A DNA stretch of 64,000 nt from Candidatus Rhodoferax odensensis (GCA_016718405.1 JADKDJ010000033.1:372001-436000), one strand, 5' to 3'; counted from the stretch's first letter, positions 25,610 through 37,335 are shown. Numbers and translations: made by a program. The notes: generated by a model not told the origin, from the sequence alone.

Positions 25610-25623
25610 GTTTCAAGCCTCAA

Positions 25624-25629
25624 ATTATA
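25624..25629 (-). promoter_or_regulatory. Putative -10 element for the tRNA cluster
   Basis: A perfect TATAAT on the minus strand ends 15 bases upstream of the tRNA-Gly 5' end, in an AT-rich patch between lon and the tRNAs. I see no strong -35. Position and sequence fit the promoter of the tRNA genes. Confidence 0.6.
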
Positions 25630-25695
25630 GCGCATATTTTGGCGAAATCGAGAGCCCAGGAACTTTTTGGCGATCAACTTCGGGAGCCAAACAAA

Positions 25696-28137
<2,442 letters not shown>

Positions 28138-28309
28138 GGGAAGACCTTTTTGTTACCGGTTGGACACTAAGTTTCAGTGGAACCCGACTCAACCTGTAGT
28201 CAGTTGGTAGTTAATATGGATCGAAAGCGGTGTTTTTCAACCTTGGCAGCATTATTGATGAGCGCCCGGGGCCGCAAGGCGCAGTGATTGGGTCCAATCA
28301 CCCATCAAA

Positions 28310-29575
28310 TCAAGCTTTCTTCGCCGCTTCCCGGTAGACCAGCAACGGCGGCTTGTTTTCGTCGATCGTGGCCTCGTCCACCACCACTTTGTCCACATTG
28401 CCGACATTGGGCAATTCGAACATCGTGTCGATCAGGGACTGCTCCAGAATCGAGCGCAGGCCACGCGCGCCGGTCTTGCGCGCCAGGGCCTTGCGGGCAA
28501 TCGCCTTCAGTGCGGAGGGTCGCACTTCCAGTTCAACGCCTTCCATGCCCAGCAACTTGCTGTACTGCTTGACCAGGGCATTCTTGGGCTCGGTCAGGAT
28601 TTGCACCAGCGCATCCTCACCCAGTTCGGCCAGGGTCGCGACCACGGGCATGCGGCCCACCAGCTCAGGAATCAAGCCAAACTTGATCAGGTCTTCGGGC
28701 TCGACTTCCTTGAAGACCTCGGTCAGGCTACGTTGTTCCTTGCTCTTGACCGTGGCGCCAAAACCCATACCGGATGACTGCGTGCGGTTGTCGATAACCT
28801 TCTCCAGTCCGGCGAAGGCACCGCCACAAATGAACAGGATGTTGGTGGTATCGACCTGCACGAAGTCCTGATTCGGGTGCTTGCGACCGCCCTGCGGTGG
28901 CACGCTGGCCATGGTGCCTTCGATCAGCTTGAGCAAGGCCTGCTGCACGCCTTCACCCGACACGTCGCGGGTGATCGAGGGGTTGTCGGACTTGCGCGAG
29001 ATCTTGTCGATTTCATCAATGTAGACAATGCCGCGCTGCGCTCGCTCCACGTCGTAGTTGCAACTCTGCAGCAGCTTGAGAACAATGTTTTCAACGTCCT
29101 CGCCCACGTAACCGGCTTCAGTCAACGTGGTGGCATCGGCCATCACAAAGGGAACATCCAGCATGCGGGCCAGCGTCTGCGCCAGCAAGGTCTTACCTGA
29201 TCCGGTTGGTCCGATCAGCAAGATATTGCTCTTGGACAACTCGACGTCGTCCTTCTTGGCTTTGTCCTTGTGACGCAGGCGTTTGTAGTGGTTGTACACC
29301 GCCACGGCGAGTGTTCGCTTTGCCGGTTCCTGGCCAATCACATAGTTGTCAAGGTTGTTCTTGATCTCGGACGGCGTGGGCAGCTCACTGGCCGCATCCT
29401 TGGCTTCGGTCGTAGCCGGCAATTCGTCACGGATGATCTCGTTGCAGAGCTCGATGCACTCGTCACAGACGAATACAGATGGGCCCGCAATCAACTTCTT
29501 GACCTCATGCTGACTCTTACCGCAAAACGAGCAGTACAGAGTCTTTTCGCCGGAGGAGCCTTTCTTTTCGGCCAT
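28310..29575 (-). CDS. clpX: ATP-dependent Clp protease ATP-binding subunit ClpX
   Basis: AAA+ unfoldase that feeds substrates to ClpP. The product has 421 residues. The N-terminal zinc-binding domain has C15, C18, C37 and C40. Walker A is GPTGSGKT (122-129) and Walker B IVYIDEID (183-190), followed by the sensor and C-terminal domains. The start at 29575 (MAEKKGSSGEKT) is preferred because upstream in-frame residues are not conserved. Downstream of clpP by 108 bases, the usual clpP-clpX order. Confidence 0.98.
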   Translation of the reverse strand: MAEKKGSSGEKTLYCSFCGKSQHEVKKLIAGPSVFVCDECIELCNEIIRDELPATTEAKDAASELPTPSEIKNNLDNYVIGQEPAKRTLAVAVYNHYKRLRHKDKAKKDDVELSKSNILLIGPTGSGKTLLAQTLARMLDVPFVMADATTLTEAGYVGEDVENIVLKLLQSCNYDVERAQRGIVYIDEIDKISRKSDNPSITRDVSGEGVQQALLKLIEGTMASVPPQGGRKHPNQDFVQVDTTNILFICGGAFAGLEKVIDNRTQSSGMGFGATVKSKEQRSLTEVFKEVEPEDLIKFGLIPELVGRMPVVATLAELGEDALVQILTEPKNALVKQYSKLLGMEGVELEVRPSALKAIARKALARKTGARGLRSILEQSLIDTMFELPNVGNVDKVVVDEATIDENKPPLLVYREAAKKA

Positions 29576-29683
29576 GTGAACTATGCCCTTATAGTGACGA
29601 GACAACTTGTGCTCAAGCCTGCCCCGCGCAAACCCCGTTGCCGGAACGTAACCGAATGATACTCAACCGCAGACCGTGACAGA

Positions 29684-30304
29684 CTACGGGCGCTTTGCAA
29701 TGACCTGGTCGATCAGGCCATACTCTTTGCACTCATCGGCAGACATGTAGTAGTCGCGTTCGGTGTCGCGTGCAATGCGCTCGATTGGCTGACCTGTGCG
29801 TTCCGCCAGAATCTTGTTGAGTTGCTCGCGCGTCTTCAAAATCTCGCGCGCGGCAATCTCGATTTCGGTGGCCTGCCCCTGGCTCCCGCCCGATGGCTGG
29901 TGAATCATGACCTTAGAGTTGGGCAGCGAGAAGCGTTTGCCCTTTGCGCCAGCCGCCAACAGAAACGCACCCATGCTCGCAGCCATGCCGGTGCACAGTG
30001 TCGAGACATCGGGCTTGATGAAGTTCATGGTGTCAAAGATCGCCATCCCCGCGCTGACCGAACCGCCCGGAGAGTTGATGTAAAACGAAATGTCCTTGTC
30101 CGGGTTCTCGCTCTCCAGGAACAGCAACTGCGCCACCACCAGATTAGCCGTCTGGTCGTTGACGGGTCCGACCAAAAAGATCACGCGCTCCTTGAGCAAA
30201 CGCGAGTAGATGTCATACGAGCGCTCGCCCCGGCCCGATTGCTCGATCACCATCGGGATCATGCCCAGGCCCTGGGTTTCCGACATCGAATTGCGCACGT
30301 TCAT
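29684..30304 (-). CDS. clpP: ATP-dependent Clp protease proteolytic subunit ClpP
   Basis: Tetradecameric serine protease chamber that works with ClpX. The product has 206 residues with the triad S110 (GMAASMGAF), H135 (VMIHQP) and D184 (RDTERD), with the same residue spacing as E. coli ClpP. A short propeptide (about 14 residues before the mature-type start) is likely. Located between tig and clpX on the minus strand. A hairpin in the gap from tig suggests partly separate transcription. Confidence 0.98.
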   Translation of the reverse strand: MNVRNSMSETQGLGMIPMVIEQSGRGERSYDIYSRLLKERVIFLVGPVNDQTANLVVAQLLFLESENPDKDISFYINSPGGSVSAGMAIFDTMNFIKPDVSTLCTGMAASMGAFLLAAGAKGKRFSLPNSKVMIHQPSGGSQGQATEIEIAAREILKTREQLNKILAERTGQPIERIARDTERDYYMSADECKEYGLIDQVIAKRP

Positions 30305-30395
30305 GTTGTCTCCAAAAAGTTGCGGGACAGTCAGCTCGCTCTGAGTTCGACCGATTGTCTAGTGCTAACGGTACTTTACCGAAAAAACAGTTCCC

Positions 30396-30445
30396 AAAAA
30401 GAAATGGGGCCGCAATGCCGGACTGCAAGTCCGCCAACCGCCCCA
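30396..30445 (-). terminator. Imperfect terminator hairpin between tig and clpP
   Basis: TGGGGC/GCCCCA outer pairing encloses an inner GGACT-GCA-AGTCC hairpin. On the minus strand the structure is followed by TTTCTTTTT. It begins 27 bases after the tig stop. It probably ends many tig transcripts, with clpP relying on read-through or its own promoter. Confidence 0.6.
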
Positions 30446-30471
30446 CGCTCCCCCGGTCTTGCGACCAGATA

Positions 30472-31782
30472 TCAGGACTGGCCCATCAATTCGTCGAAGG
30501 ACGCCGTCTTCTCGATGATCTTGGCTTTGGACAGGACAAAGTCGGTGACATTGTTCTCGATCACGATCGCCTCGACCTCAGCCATCCGGTCGCGGTCGCC
30601 AAAGTACCAACGAACCACCTCTGCGGGTTTCTCGTAGCTGGCCGCGAGCTCCTCGACATGCGCCTTGAGCTGCTCCGGCTTGGCCCGCAGATCATTGGCG
30701 CGGACCAATTCGGCCACCACCAGACCCAGGCGCACACGACGCTCGGCCTGCGGCAGAAAGATGTCCTCGGGAATGGTCGCCTTGTCTGCGTCCTTCATGC
30801 CACGCTGCTTCAGGTCGGCGCGCGCGCCTTCGATCAACCGCGCCAGTTCGGCCTGGACGCTGGACTTGGGCAACTCAAGCTCGGCCTTGGCGACCAGTGC
30901 ATCCATGGCCGCCTGCTTGTTGCGCGACTGCAGACGAAACTTGACTTCGCGTTCCAGGTTCTTGCGGATGTCGGCACGCAGACTGGCCACGCTCGGCTCG
31001 GCAATTCCGAGCGACTTGGCCAGCGCGTCGTTCACCTCGGGCAGGCTGGCCGCTTCCGCCTTCTTCAGCGTGACCATGAAGTCAGCCGTCTGACCGGCCA
31101 CGTCCTTGCCGTGGTAATCCGCCGGGAAGGACAGCGGAAAGGTCTTGCTTTCCCCGGCCTTCATGCCGCGCACGGCCTCTTCGAATTCCTTGAGCATCTG
31201 ACCGTCGCCGACGATGAACTGGAAGTCTTCGGCCTTGCCGCCGGAAAACAGCTCGCCGTCAATCTTGCCTTCAAAATCGACCGTAACGCGATCGCCAAGC
31301 TCAACCGCCGCGTCCTGGGCACGCTGACCAAAGGTGCGACGTTGCTTGCGCAGGATCTCCAGCGTCTTGTCGATTGCCGCCTCGGTCACTTCGGTCGAGA
31401 GTTTCTCGACTTCGGCGCTGGCCAGGTCGGCGATCTTGACCTCGGGGTAGACCTCGAACACCGCGTCGAAGGAAACCTCGCCCGCGGCAGATCCGTCTTT
31501 CTCGGTAATGCGTGGCTGACCCGCAACACGCAACTTGGCTTCGTTGGCGGCGCTGGCGAAAGCCTCGCCAACTTTGTCGTTCATCACTTCGTAGTGGACC
31601 GAGTAGCCGTAGCGCTGCGCCACCACATTCATCGGAACCTTGCCCGGACGAAAGCCATCCATCTTGACGGTGCGGGCCAGCTTCTTCAAACGGGAATCAA
31701 CTTCGGACTGAATCGCGCCCACGGGCAGCGTCAGCGTGATCTTTCGTTCCAGCTTTTCAAGGGTTTCAACGGTCACGGCCAT
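30472..31782 (-). CDS. tig: Trigger factor (peptidyl-prolyl isomerase chaperone)
   Basis: Ribosome-associated chaperone that meets nascent chains. The product has 436 residues. The N-terminal ribosome-binding domain holds the signature GFRPGKVPMNVV (canonical G-F-R-x-G-K-x-P). A FKBP-type PPIase domain follows (about 155-245: VTVDFEGKIDGELFSGG, GMKAGESKTFPLSFPADY), then a long helical C-terminal domain. The start at 31782 (MAVTVETLEKLERK) is the family N-terminus. It heads the tig-clpP-clpX-lon protein-quality series. Confidence 0.98.
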   Translation of the reverse strand: MAVTVETLEKLERKITLTLPVGAIQSEVDSRLKKLARTVKMDGFRPGKVPMNVVAQRYGYSVHYEVMNDKVGEAFASAANEAKLRVAGQPRITEKDGSAAGEVSFDAVFEVYPEVKIADLASAEVEKLSTEVTEAAIDKTLEILRKQRRTFGQRAQDAAVELGDRVTVDFEGKIDGELFSGGKAEDFQFIVGDGQMLKEFEEAVRGMKAGESKTFPLSFPADYHGKDVAGQTADFMVTLKKAEAASLPEVNDALAKSLGIAEPSVASLRADIRKNLEREVKFRLQSRNKQAAMDALVAKAELELPKSSVQAELARLIEGARADLKQRGMKDADKATIPEDIFLPQAERRVRLGLVVAELVRANDLRAKPEQLKAHVEELAASYEKPAEVVRWYFGDRDRMAEVEAIVIENNVTDFVLSKAKIIEKTASFDELMGQS

Positions 31783-31915
31783 AGTGTTTCTCCTAAAGTC
31801 TTCACGGGCAGTGCAGTTCGCTGGGGCGACTACAAGCTGCGCCAAAATTTCCGATCAATCGGGAACCGCGCTCGCCGCCTGGCAGCATGCCCTGGTTCCG
31901 CAATCTCTCAGCTTG

Positions 31916-32002
31916 TGGTGCGCGGGGGGGGACTCGAACCCCCACATCCTTGCGGACGTCAGGACCTAAACCTGGTGCGTCTACCAATTTCGCCACCCGC
32001 GC
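31916..32002 (-). tRNA. tRNA-Leu (anticodon UAG)
   Basis: The minus strand starts GCGCGGG and ends CCCGCGC with ACCA. The anticodon region CAGGTTTAGGTCCTG gives anticodon TAG in a class II tRNA of 87 bases with a long variable arm. It lies upstream of tig on the same strand. This window therefore encodes three leucine isoacceptors (GAG, UAA, UAG). Confidence 0.95.
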
Positions 32003-32058
32003 AAAAAACAATGGGGAAGGCCAAAGACCTCCCCCACGAAATCGGTCAACTTTCTATT

Positions 32059-35000
32059 TTAACCTGCCACGCCGGTCTCCCGTTTCACCCTGAACCAGGC
32101 AGCGTACATGGCGGGCAAGGCGAGCAGCGTCAACACTGTTGCCACCACCAACCCGCCCATGATGGCAATAGCCATCGGCCCCCAGAAGACCGAGCGAGAC
32201 AACGGAATCATCGCCAGCACCGCCGCCGCAGCAGTCAGCACAATCGGACGCAATCGTCGTACGGCCGACTCCACAATCGCGTCCCACGCGGGCACACCAC
32301 GCGCGCGATCTTGCTCAATCTGGTCGATCAAGATGACCGAGTTGCGTTGAATCATGCCCATCAGCGCGATCACACCGAGCAGCGCCACAAATCCAAACGG
32401 CCGGTTGAACAGCAGCAAGGCCCCGGCCACCCCCGCAATGCCCAGCGGTCCGGTCAGGAACACCAGCATGGCGCGACTGAAGCTGTGCAATTGCAGCATC
32501 AGCAAGGTGAAGGTGATGAACAGCATGACCGGTATGCCCGCAGCGATCGAAGACGACCCCTTGCTGCTCTCAGCCACCGCGCCGGCCACTTCAATCCGAT
32601 AACCAGTCGATCCCTTGGCGTGCCAGGCAGCCTCGATGGCGCGGAGTTTGGGCAGCAACTCGTTGGTGACGGTGGCGCCTTGCAGCCCTTCGACAATGTC
32701 GCTCTGCACGGTAATGGCGTAGTCGCGGTTCTCGCGCCACATCACGCCCGGCTCCCAGGCAAACACGGGTTTGGCGATCTGCGTCAAGGGAATCGACTTG
32801 CCTGAAGCGGCAGGCAGGTAGGCATTGCCGATATCCGTGATCGCCTGGCGCTCGTCGAGCGGCTGGCGCAAGACGATGTCAATCAACTTGTCGCCTTCGC
32901 GGTACTGTCCCACCGTGGTGCCCGCCAGCATTGTGCGCGACGCCTGGGCAATGGATTGGCTGGACACGCCCAATGCGCGCGCCTTGGACTGATCCACTTC
33001 GAGGCGCATGACCTTGATCGATTCGTTCCAGTTGTCGTTGACGCCGCGCATGCTGGGGCTGGCGCGCATGACCGCCGTGACTTCGTCGGCACGCTGACGC
33101 AAGGCGACCGGGTCGTTACCAACGACACGGAACTGCACCGGAAACGCGACCGGAGGCCCGTTGGGCAGGATCTTGATGCGCGCGCGCACTTCGGGGAACT
33201 CCGACGCCATCAACGCCGGCAGTTTCAGGCGCAACGACTCTCGCACCTTCAAGTCCTTCGGTACGATGATGAACTGTGACACGTTGGTCTGTTGAAACGC
33301 ATTGTCCATGGGCAAGTAGAAGCGCGGCACGCCCGAACCCACCCAAGTGCTGACGGTGTCGACGCCGTCCTCCTGCATCAACCGCTGCTCAACGCGTCGG
33401 GTGGTCGCCTCGTTGGCGGCAAACGAGGTCCCCTCCGGGTACCAGATGTCAACCAACACTTCGCGCCGGCTCGAATCAGGAAAAAACTGCTGCTGCACCT
33501 GTCCCATACCGATCAACCCCAAGGCGAAGGTCAGCAAAGTCGCGCCAATCGTCAGCCAGCGGTGCTGCACGCACCAGTTCACGGCCCTGCGAAAGGCGTT
33601 GTAAAAAGCGCTGTCGAACGCCTCGTGCGGGCCGTCTGCCAGGCCACCCAGGTGCCCGCTGGCCACCTGGGCGGCAACGTGTGGTGGTCTTCTTAGAAGC
33701 AGCGTGCCGAGGTAAGGCACAAAGTAGACCGACACAATCCAGCTCAGCACCAAAGCAATTGCGGTCACACCAAATATCGCAAATGTGTATTCACCCGTCA
33801 CGGACCGGGCGATGCCGATCGGCAGAAAACCCACCGCAGTGATCAAGGTACCGGTCAGCATTGGCATGGCCGTCAGCTCGTAGGCGAAGGTGGCCGCGCG
33901 CACCTTGTCGTAACCCTCCTCCATCTTGCGCACCATCATCTCCACCGCAATGATGGCGTCGTCCACCAGCAAACCCAGCGCAATGATGAGCGATCCGAGT
34001 GAGATCTTGTGCAGCCCGATGTTCCAGTACCACATCGCCAGGAAGGTAACGCCCAGCACCAAAGGGATCGTGATGCCGACCACCAGACCGGGACGCACAT
34101 CGATGTAATAACGTCGCCACCAGCGCGTTTGGCCCTGGCGTCGATGCACCCCGAGCGACACGAAACTGACTGCCAGCACCACCACCACCGCCTCCATCAG
34201 CACTTTGACAAACTCGTTGACCGAGGTCGCCACAGCCTTGGGTTGGTCCTGCACTTGCACCAGGCTGATGCCGGCGGGCAGACGTCGCGCAATCTGTTCG
34301 GTGGCCACTTTGAGCGACTTGCCCAGCGCGATGATGTCGCCCCCCTTGGCCATGGACACGCCCAGCGCGATGACCTGACTGCCCTGGTGACGGACCTTGA
34401 CGCCCGGCGGATCAACGTAGCCGCGTTTGATCTCTGCGATATCGCCCAAACGCAACTGGTTGCCCGAGCTGGCCCGGATCGGCATCGCAGTGAGTTGCTC
34501 GATCGCGTCGAACTGCCCGGCAACGCGCACCTGAACCATATCCAGCGGGGTTTGCACGGCGCCGGCCGACTCGACCGCATTTTGCTGCCCCAGCTGTGCC
34601 AGCACCTGATTCATGTCCAGCCCAAGCTGTGCCAGACGTTTCTGCGAAACCTCGATAAAGAGCTTTTCGTCCTGCGCGCCAAACAGCTCAACTTTGTTCA
34701 CATCGGTGACTCGCAACAATTGCTGGCGCACGTCATCGGCAAAGGTTTTGAGCTCGGCCGGGCTGAAGCCATCGGCCTGCAAGGCATAGATCACGCCATA
34801 GACGTCACCGAATTCATCATTGAAAAAAGGCCCCTGTACACCCGCCGGGAGTTGGTGTCGCATATCGCCCACTTTTTTGCGAACCTGGTACCAGACGTTG
34901 GCCACCTCACTGGCGCGCGACGAGTCCTTGATCTGGAAGATGATTTGTGACTCGCCCGGCTTGGCGTAGCTGCGAATCTGGTCCGCGTAAGGCACCTCCT

Positions 35001-35241
35001 GCAGCGTCTTTTCGATCTTGTCCGACACCTGTTCGGCCATTTGCTGGGCGGTCGCACCGGGCCAGTAGGTGCGCACGACCATCAGGCGAAACGTGAAGGG
35101 CGGATCCTCATCCTGCCCCAGCTGAAAGTACGCCGCAAAGCCCAGCAGCAACAGCACCAGCATCAGGTAGCGCGTGAGCGCCGGGTGATCGAGCGCCCAT
35201 TTGGACAGGTTGAAGCCCGCGCTTTGGTTTTGATCGCTCAT
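32059..35241 (-). CDS. RND efflux transporter, AcrB/HAE1 superfamily
   Basis: Second RND pump of the window (1060 residues). The N-terminal helix (about 22-40) is followed by a porter domain typical of the superfamily (YWPGATAQQMAEQVSDKIE). The proton-relay pair D427-D428 lies in GLLVDDAIIAVEMM. An unusual basic loop HRRQGQTRWWRRYY (366-379) lies between the second and third helices. The C-terminal half includes PFGFVALLGVIALMGMIQRNSVILIDQI in part. It differs clearly from the pump at 13859 and is nearer to the NolG/VexF-like group. The adaptor gene precedes it by 6 bases; no outer-membrane factor gene follows, so it must borrow one. Confidence 0.94.
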   Translation of the reverse strand: MSDQNQSAGFNLSKWALDHPALTRYLMLVLLLLGFAAYFQLGQDEDPPFTFRLMVVRTYWPGATAQQMAEQVSDKIEKTLQEVPYADQIRSYAKPGESQIIFQIKDSSRASEVANVWYQVRKKVGDMRHQLPAGVQGPFFNDEFGDVYGVIYALQADGFSPAELKTFADDVRQQLLRVTDVNKVELFGAQDEKLFIEVSQKRLAQLGLDMNQVLAQLGQQNAVESAGAVQTPLDMVQVRVAGQFDAIEQLTAMPIRASSGNQLRLGDIAEIKRGYVDPPGVKVRHQGSQVIALGVSMAKGGDIIALGKSLKVATEQIARRLPAGISLVQVQDQPKAVATSVNEFVKVLMEAVVVVLAVSFVSLGVHRRQGQTRWWRRYYIDVRPGLVVGITIPLVLGVTFLAMWYWNIGLHKISLGSLIIALGLLVDDAIIAVEMMVRKMEEGYDKVRAATFAYELTAMPMLTGTLITAVGFLPIGIARSVTGEYTFAIFGVTAIALVLSWIVSVYFVPYLGTLLLRRPPHVAAQVASGHLGGLADGPHEAFDSAFYNAFRRAVNWCVQHRWLTIGATLLTFALGLIGMGQVQQQFFPDSSRREVLVDIWYPEGTSFAANEATTRRVEQRLMQEDGVDTVSTWVGSGVPRFYLPMDNAFQQTNVSQFIIVPKDLKVRESLRLKLPALMASEFPEVRARIKILPNGPPVAFPVQFRVVGNDPVALRQRADEVTAVMRASPSMRGVNDNWNESIKVMRLEVDQSKARALGVSSQSIAQASRTMLAGTTVGQYREGDKLIDIVLRQPLDERQAITDIGNAYLPAASGKSIPLTQIAKPVFAWEPGVMWRENRDYAITVQSDIVEGLQGATVTNELLPKLRAIEAAWHAKGSTGYRIEVAGAVAESSKGSSSIAAGIPVMLFITFTLLMLQLHSFSRAMLVFLTGPLGIAGVAGALLLFNRPFGFVALLGVIALMGMIQRNSVILIDQIEQDRARGVPAWDAIVESAVRRLRPIVLTAAAAVLAMIPLSRSVFWGPMAIAIMGGLVVATVLTLLALPAMYAAWFRVKRETGVAG

Positions 35242-35247
35242 CTCAGC

Positions 35248-36378
35248 TCACTTTGCAACGGTGACGCTGGGGGCCGGCGCTGCGGCGGCTTGCGCCGTCA
35301 ACTTCTCCTGAAAAATGGTGACCTTCTGTCCGGGCGACAAAACGTGCACTCCGGCTGACACCACCTGCATGCCAGGCTGCAACCCGGCGGCAATCACCAC
35401 CGCATTGCCATCGGCCGTGGCCACCTGGACGGGCTGTGAACGTAGCGTCATCGTGGCACGCTCCAACACCCACACGGCGGTGTGTTCGCCATCCTTTCGC
35501 AAGGCACTGGTGGGCAGTTTGATCGCTGGCGTGCCAGCCCGAGTCAGTGCCTCAGGGTGAACCGTCACAGTGCTGCCCAGCGCCGGGCTTTGGCGCTCGT
35601 CCAGAGCCGCCTTGACCGAAAAGGTGCGTGTCACCGGATCGGTGCTGGCCGCCACTTCGCGCACCGCTGCGGGCCAGGCAACATCCTGTGCCCAGGGCCG
35701 CACCACCACTTTGGAGCCCACCGCGATGGCGGCCACCTTATCCTCAGGCACCGCAAACACGACATCACGCACACCATCCTGGGCGATACGCAGCACCGGT
35801 GCGCCGGCGGCCACCACCTGGCCCGGTTCGGCCTCGATGCTGGTGACGACGCCGGCCACATCGGCCACCAGATTGGTGTAGCTGGTCTGATTACCCTGTG
35901 CAGAGAGCTGCGCCTGAGCCTGATCGAGTTGCGCTTGTGCCGCTTTCAAACTGGCTTCTCGCCGCTCGAGTTCCGCCCCGCTGATGAAGTTCTGCTCACG
36001 CAGGTCCTTGAAGCGCCGAAAATCCGCGGCGGCAAGGTCCCGATTTGTTCTGGCCGCACTCACCTGGGCCTGAGCGGAATCAACCGCCAGCCTGTAGTCC
36101 TGCACATCGAGTTGCGCCAACAACTGGCCAGCCTTGACGCGCTGACCCAATTCGACATGGCGTTTGAGCAACTTGCCCGCCACTCGAAAACCCAGGCGTG
36201 ACTCGACCCGGGCGCGCACCTCTCCGGCGAATTCGGGGCTGGACTCGATGTCGGCCGCACCGACCGTCATGACCCGCACCGCCCGCACGGGCTCCGGCGC
36301 GGGTGCGGGTTTGGAGCAAGCAACCAACAACACTGCGGCTGCCACGGTTGCCGCCTGTCCAAGGACTCGAATTTTCAT
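35248..36378 (-). CDS. RND efflux periplasmic adaptor (membrane fusion protein)
   Basis: Adaptor of 376 residues for the downstream RND pump. The lipobox LVAC puts the lipid anchor at C21. The barrel-lipoyl region reads GEVRARVESRLGFRVAGKLL and LVADVAGVVTSIEAEPGQVV with a helical hairpin (about 95-150) between. The start at 36378 matches the lipoprotein signal; the open frame upstream has no homology and runs into hpnC on the other strand. Divergent from hpnC with a palindrome in the shared promoter region. Confidence 0.94.
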   Translation of the reverse strand: MKIRVLGQAATVAAAVLLVACSKPAPAPEPVRAVRVMTVGAADIESSPEFAGEVRARVESRLGFRVAGKLLKRHVELGQRVKAGQLLAQLDVQDYRLAVDSAQAQVSAARTNRDLAAADFRRFKDLREQNFISGAELERREASLKAAQAQLDQAQAQLSAQGNQTSYTNLVADVAGVVTSIEAEPGQVVAAGAPVLRIAQDGVRDVVFAVPEDKVAAIAVGSKVVVRPWAQDVAWPAAVREVAASTDPVTRTFSVKAALDERQSPALGSTVTVHPEALTRAGTPAIKLPTSALRKDGEHTAVWVLERATMTLRSQPVQVATADGNAVVIAAGLQPGMQVVSAGVHVLSPGQKVTIFQEKLTAQAAAAPAPSVTVAK

Positions 36379-36403
36379 AAATGCACGCTTTCTAGCGCAA
36401 AGA

Positions 36404-36433
36404 ACAATTAATGACCGAATGGTTATTAATTGT
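36404..36433. promoter_or_regulatory. 30-bp imperfect palindrome, probable repressor operator
   Basis: The left half ACAATTAATGACCGA pairs with the right half ATGGTTATTAATTGT at 12 of 15 positions, mismatching only at the fourth from the centre and the two central pairs. It lies 26 bases upstream of the adaptor start and 45 bases upstream of hpnC. Core ACC/GGT half-sites with AT-rich arms resemble operators of TetR-family repressors, which commonly guard RND pumps. The regulator gene is not in the window. Confidence 0.65.
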
Positions 36434-36477
36434 AGGCAAATGAGAATCCTTGTCAAGCGACAATCACCGACCTGACC

Positions 36478-37332
36478 ATGTCCAAGCCCGCCACACCGCC
36501 CGCCATCAGCCACTACGAGAATTTTCCGGTGGCGTCGTGGCTGTGCCCGCCGCACCTGCGGCCGCCGATTGCAGCGATCTATCACTTCGCCCGCACCGCC
36601 GACGATTTGGCCGACGAGGGCGATGCGCCAGCGGCACAGCGCCTGCAAGACCTGCAGACCTATGGCGCAGACCTGGCAGCCTGCGCCCAAGGCATACCCC
36701 ACTCCGGCCGTTGGAAGGCCGTTTTTGATCCACTGGGGCCGCTGATCCACGGGTTTGCCCTTCCCGTGCCGCTGCTGGCAGACCTGCTGGAGGCATTTCG
36801 CCAGGACGTGCAGTACACCGCCAGCGCTCGCCGCTACGACAGCGACCACGAGCTGCTGGACTACTGCAGCCGCTCGGCCAACCCCGTGGGCCGCCTGCTG
36901 CTACACCTGTATGGCGTGCACGACGAACGGTCACTGGCGCAAAGCGACCAGATCTGCACCGCCCTGCAGTTGATCAACTTCTGGCAAGACCTGAGCCTGG
37001 ACCTGCCGCGCCAGCGCTGGTACCCCAGCCGTGCCGCGATGCAGCACCACGGCGTGACGGATGCGGACCTGCTGACGGACCGCCCCTGCGTTGCGGCTGC
37101 CGATTTGATTGCAAGTTACACCCGTGCCGCGCGGGCCATGATGCTCAATGGCGCCGGTTTGTGCCAACAGGTGCCAGGCCGTGCTGGCTGGGAGTTGCGT
37201 CTGGTGGTGCAAGGTGGCCTGCGCATTCTCGACAAGATCGAACACATGCACTGTGAGTCCTGGCGTCGTCGAGTCAAACTGGCGCGGTACGACTTGCCGG
37301 TGCTGCTATGGCGTGCCTGGCGCATGACCTGA
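36478..37332 (+). CDS. hpnC: Hydroxysqualene synthase-type squalene/phytoene synthase HpnC
   Basis: Member of the trans-prenyl head-to-head synthase fold (284 residues). In the HpnCDE route HpnD makes presqualene diphosphate, HpnC hydrolyses it to hydroxysqualene and HpnE reduces that to squalene. Both aspartate motifs are present: D42-D46 in TADDLADE and D171-D175 in FWQDLSLD. The N-terminal HYENFPVASWLCPPHLRPPI region is typical of HpnC. First gene of the hpnCDE run, divergent from an RND operon. Confidence 0.92.
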   Translation: MSKPATPPAISHYENFPVASWLCPPHLRPPIAAIYHFARTADDLADEGDAPAAQRLQDLQTYGADLAACAQGIPHSGRWKAVFDPLGPLIHGFALPVPLLADLLEAFRQDVQYTASARRYDSDHELLDYCSRSANPVGRLLLHLYGVHDERSLAQSDQICTALQLINFWQDLSLDLPRQRWYPSRAAMQHHGVTDADLLTDRPCVAAADLIASYTRAARAMMLNGAGLCQQVPGRAGWELRLVVQGGLRILDKIEHMHCESWRRRVKLARYDLPVLLWRAWRMT

Positions 37333-37335
37333 GAT

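Noticed and set aside
30355..32805. 816-codon open frame on the plus strand
   Set aside because: It runs opposite tig, a tRNA-Leu gene and part of an RND gene, so its length only reflects codon bias of the real genes.
32059..36378. RND pump as hopanoid transporter HpnN
   Set aside because: HpnN is an MMPL-type protein of about 870 residues without a separate adaptor; this pump has the HAE1 layout and a lipoprotein adaptor.
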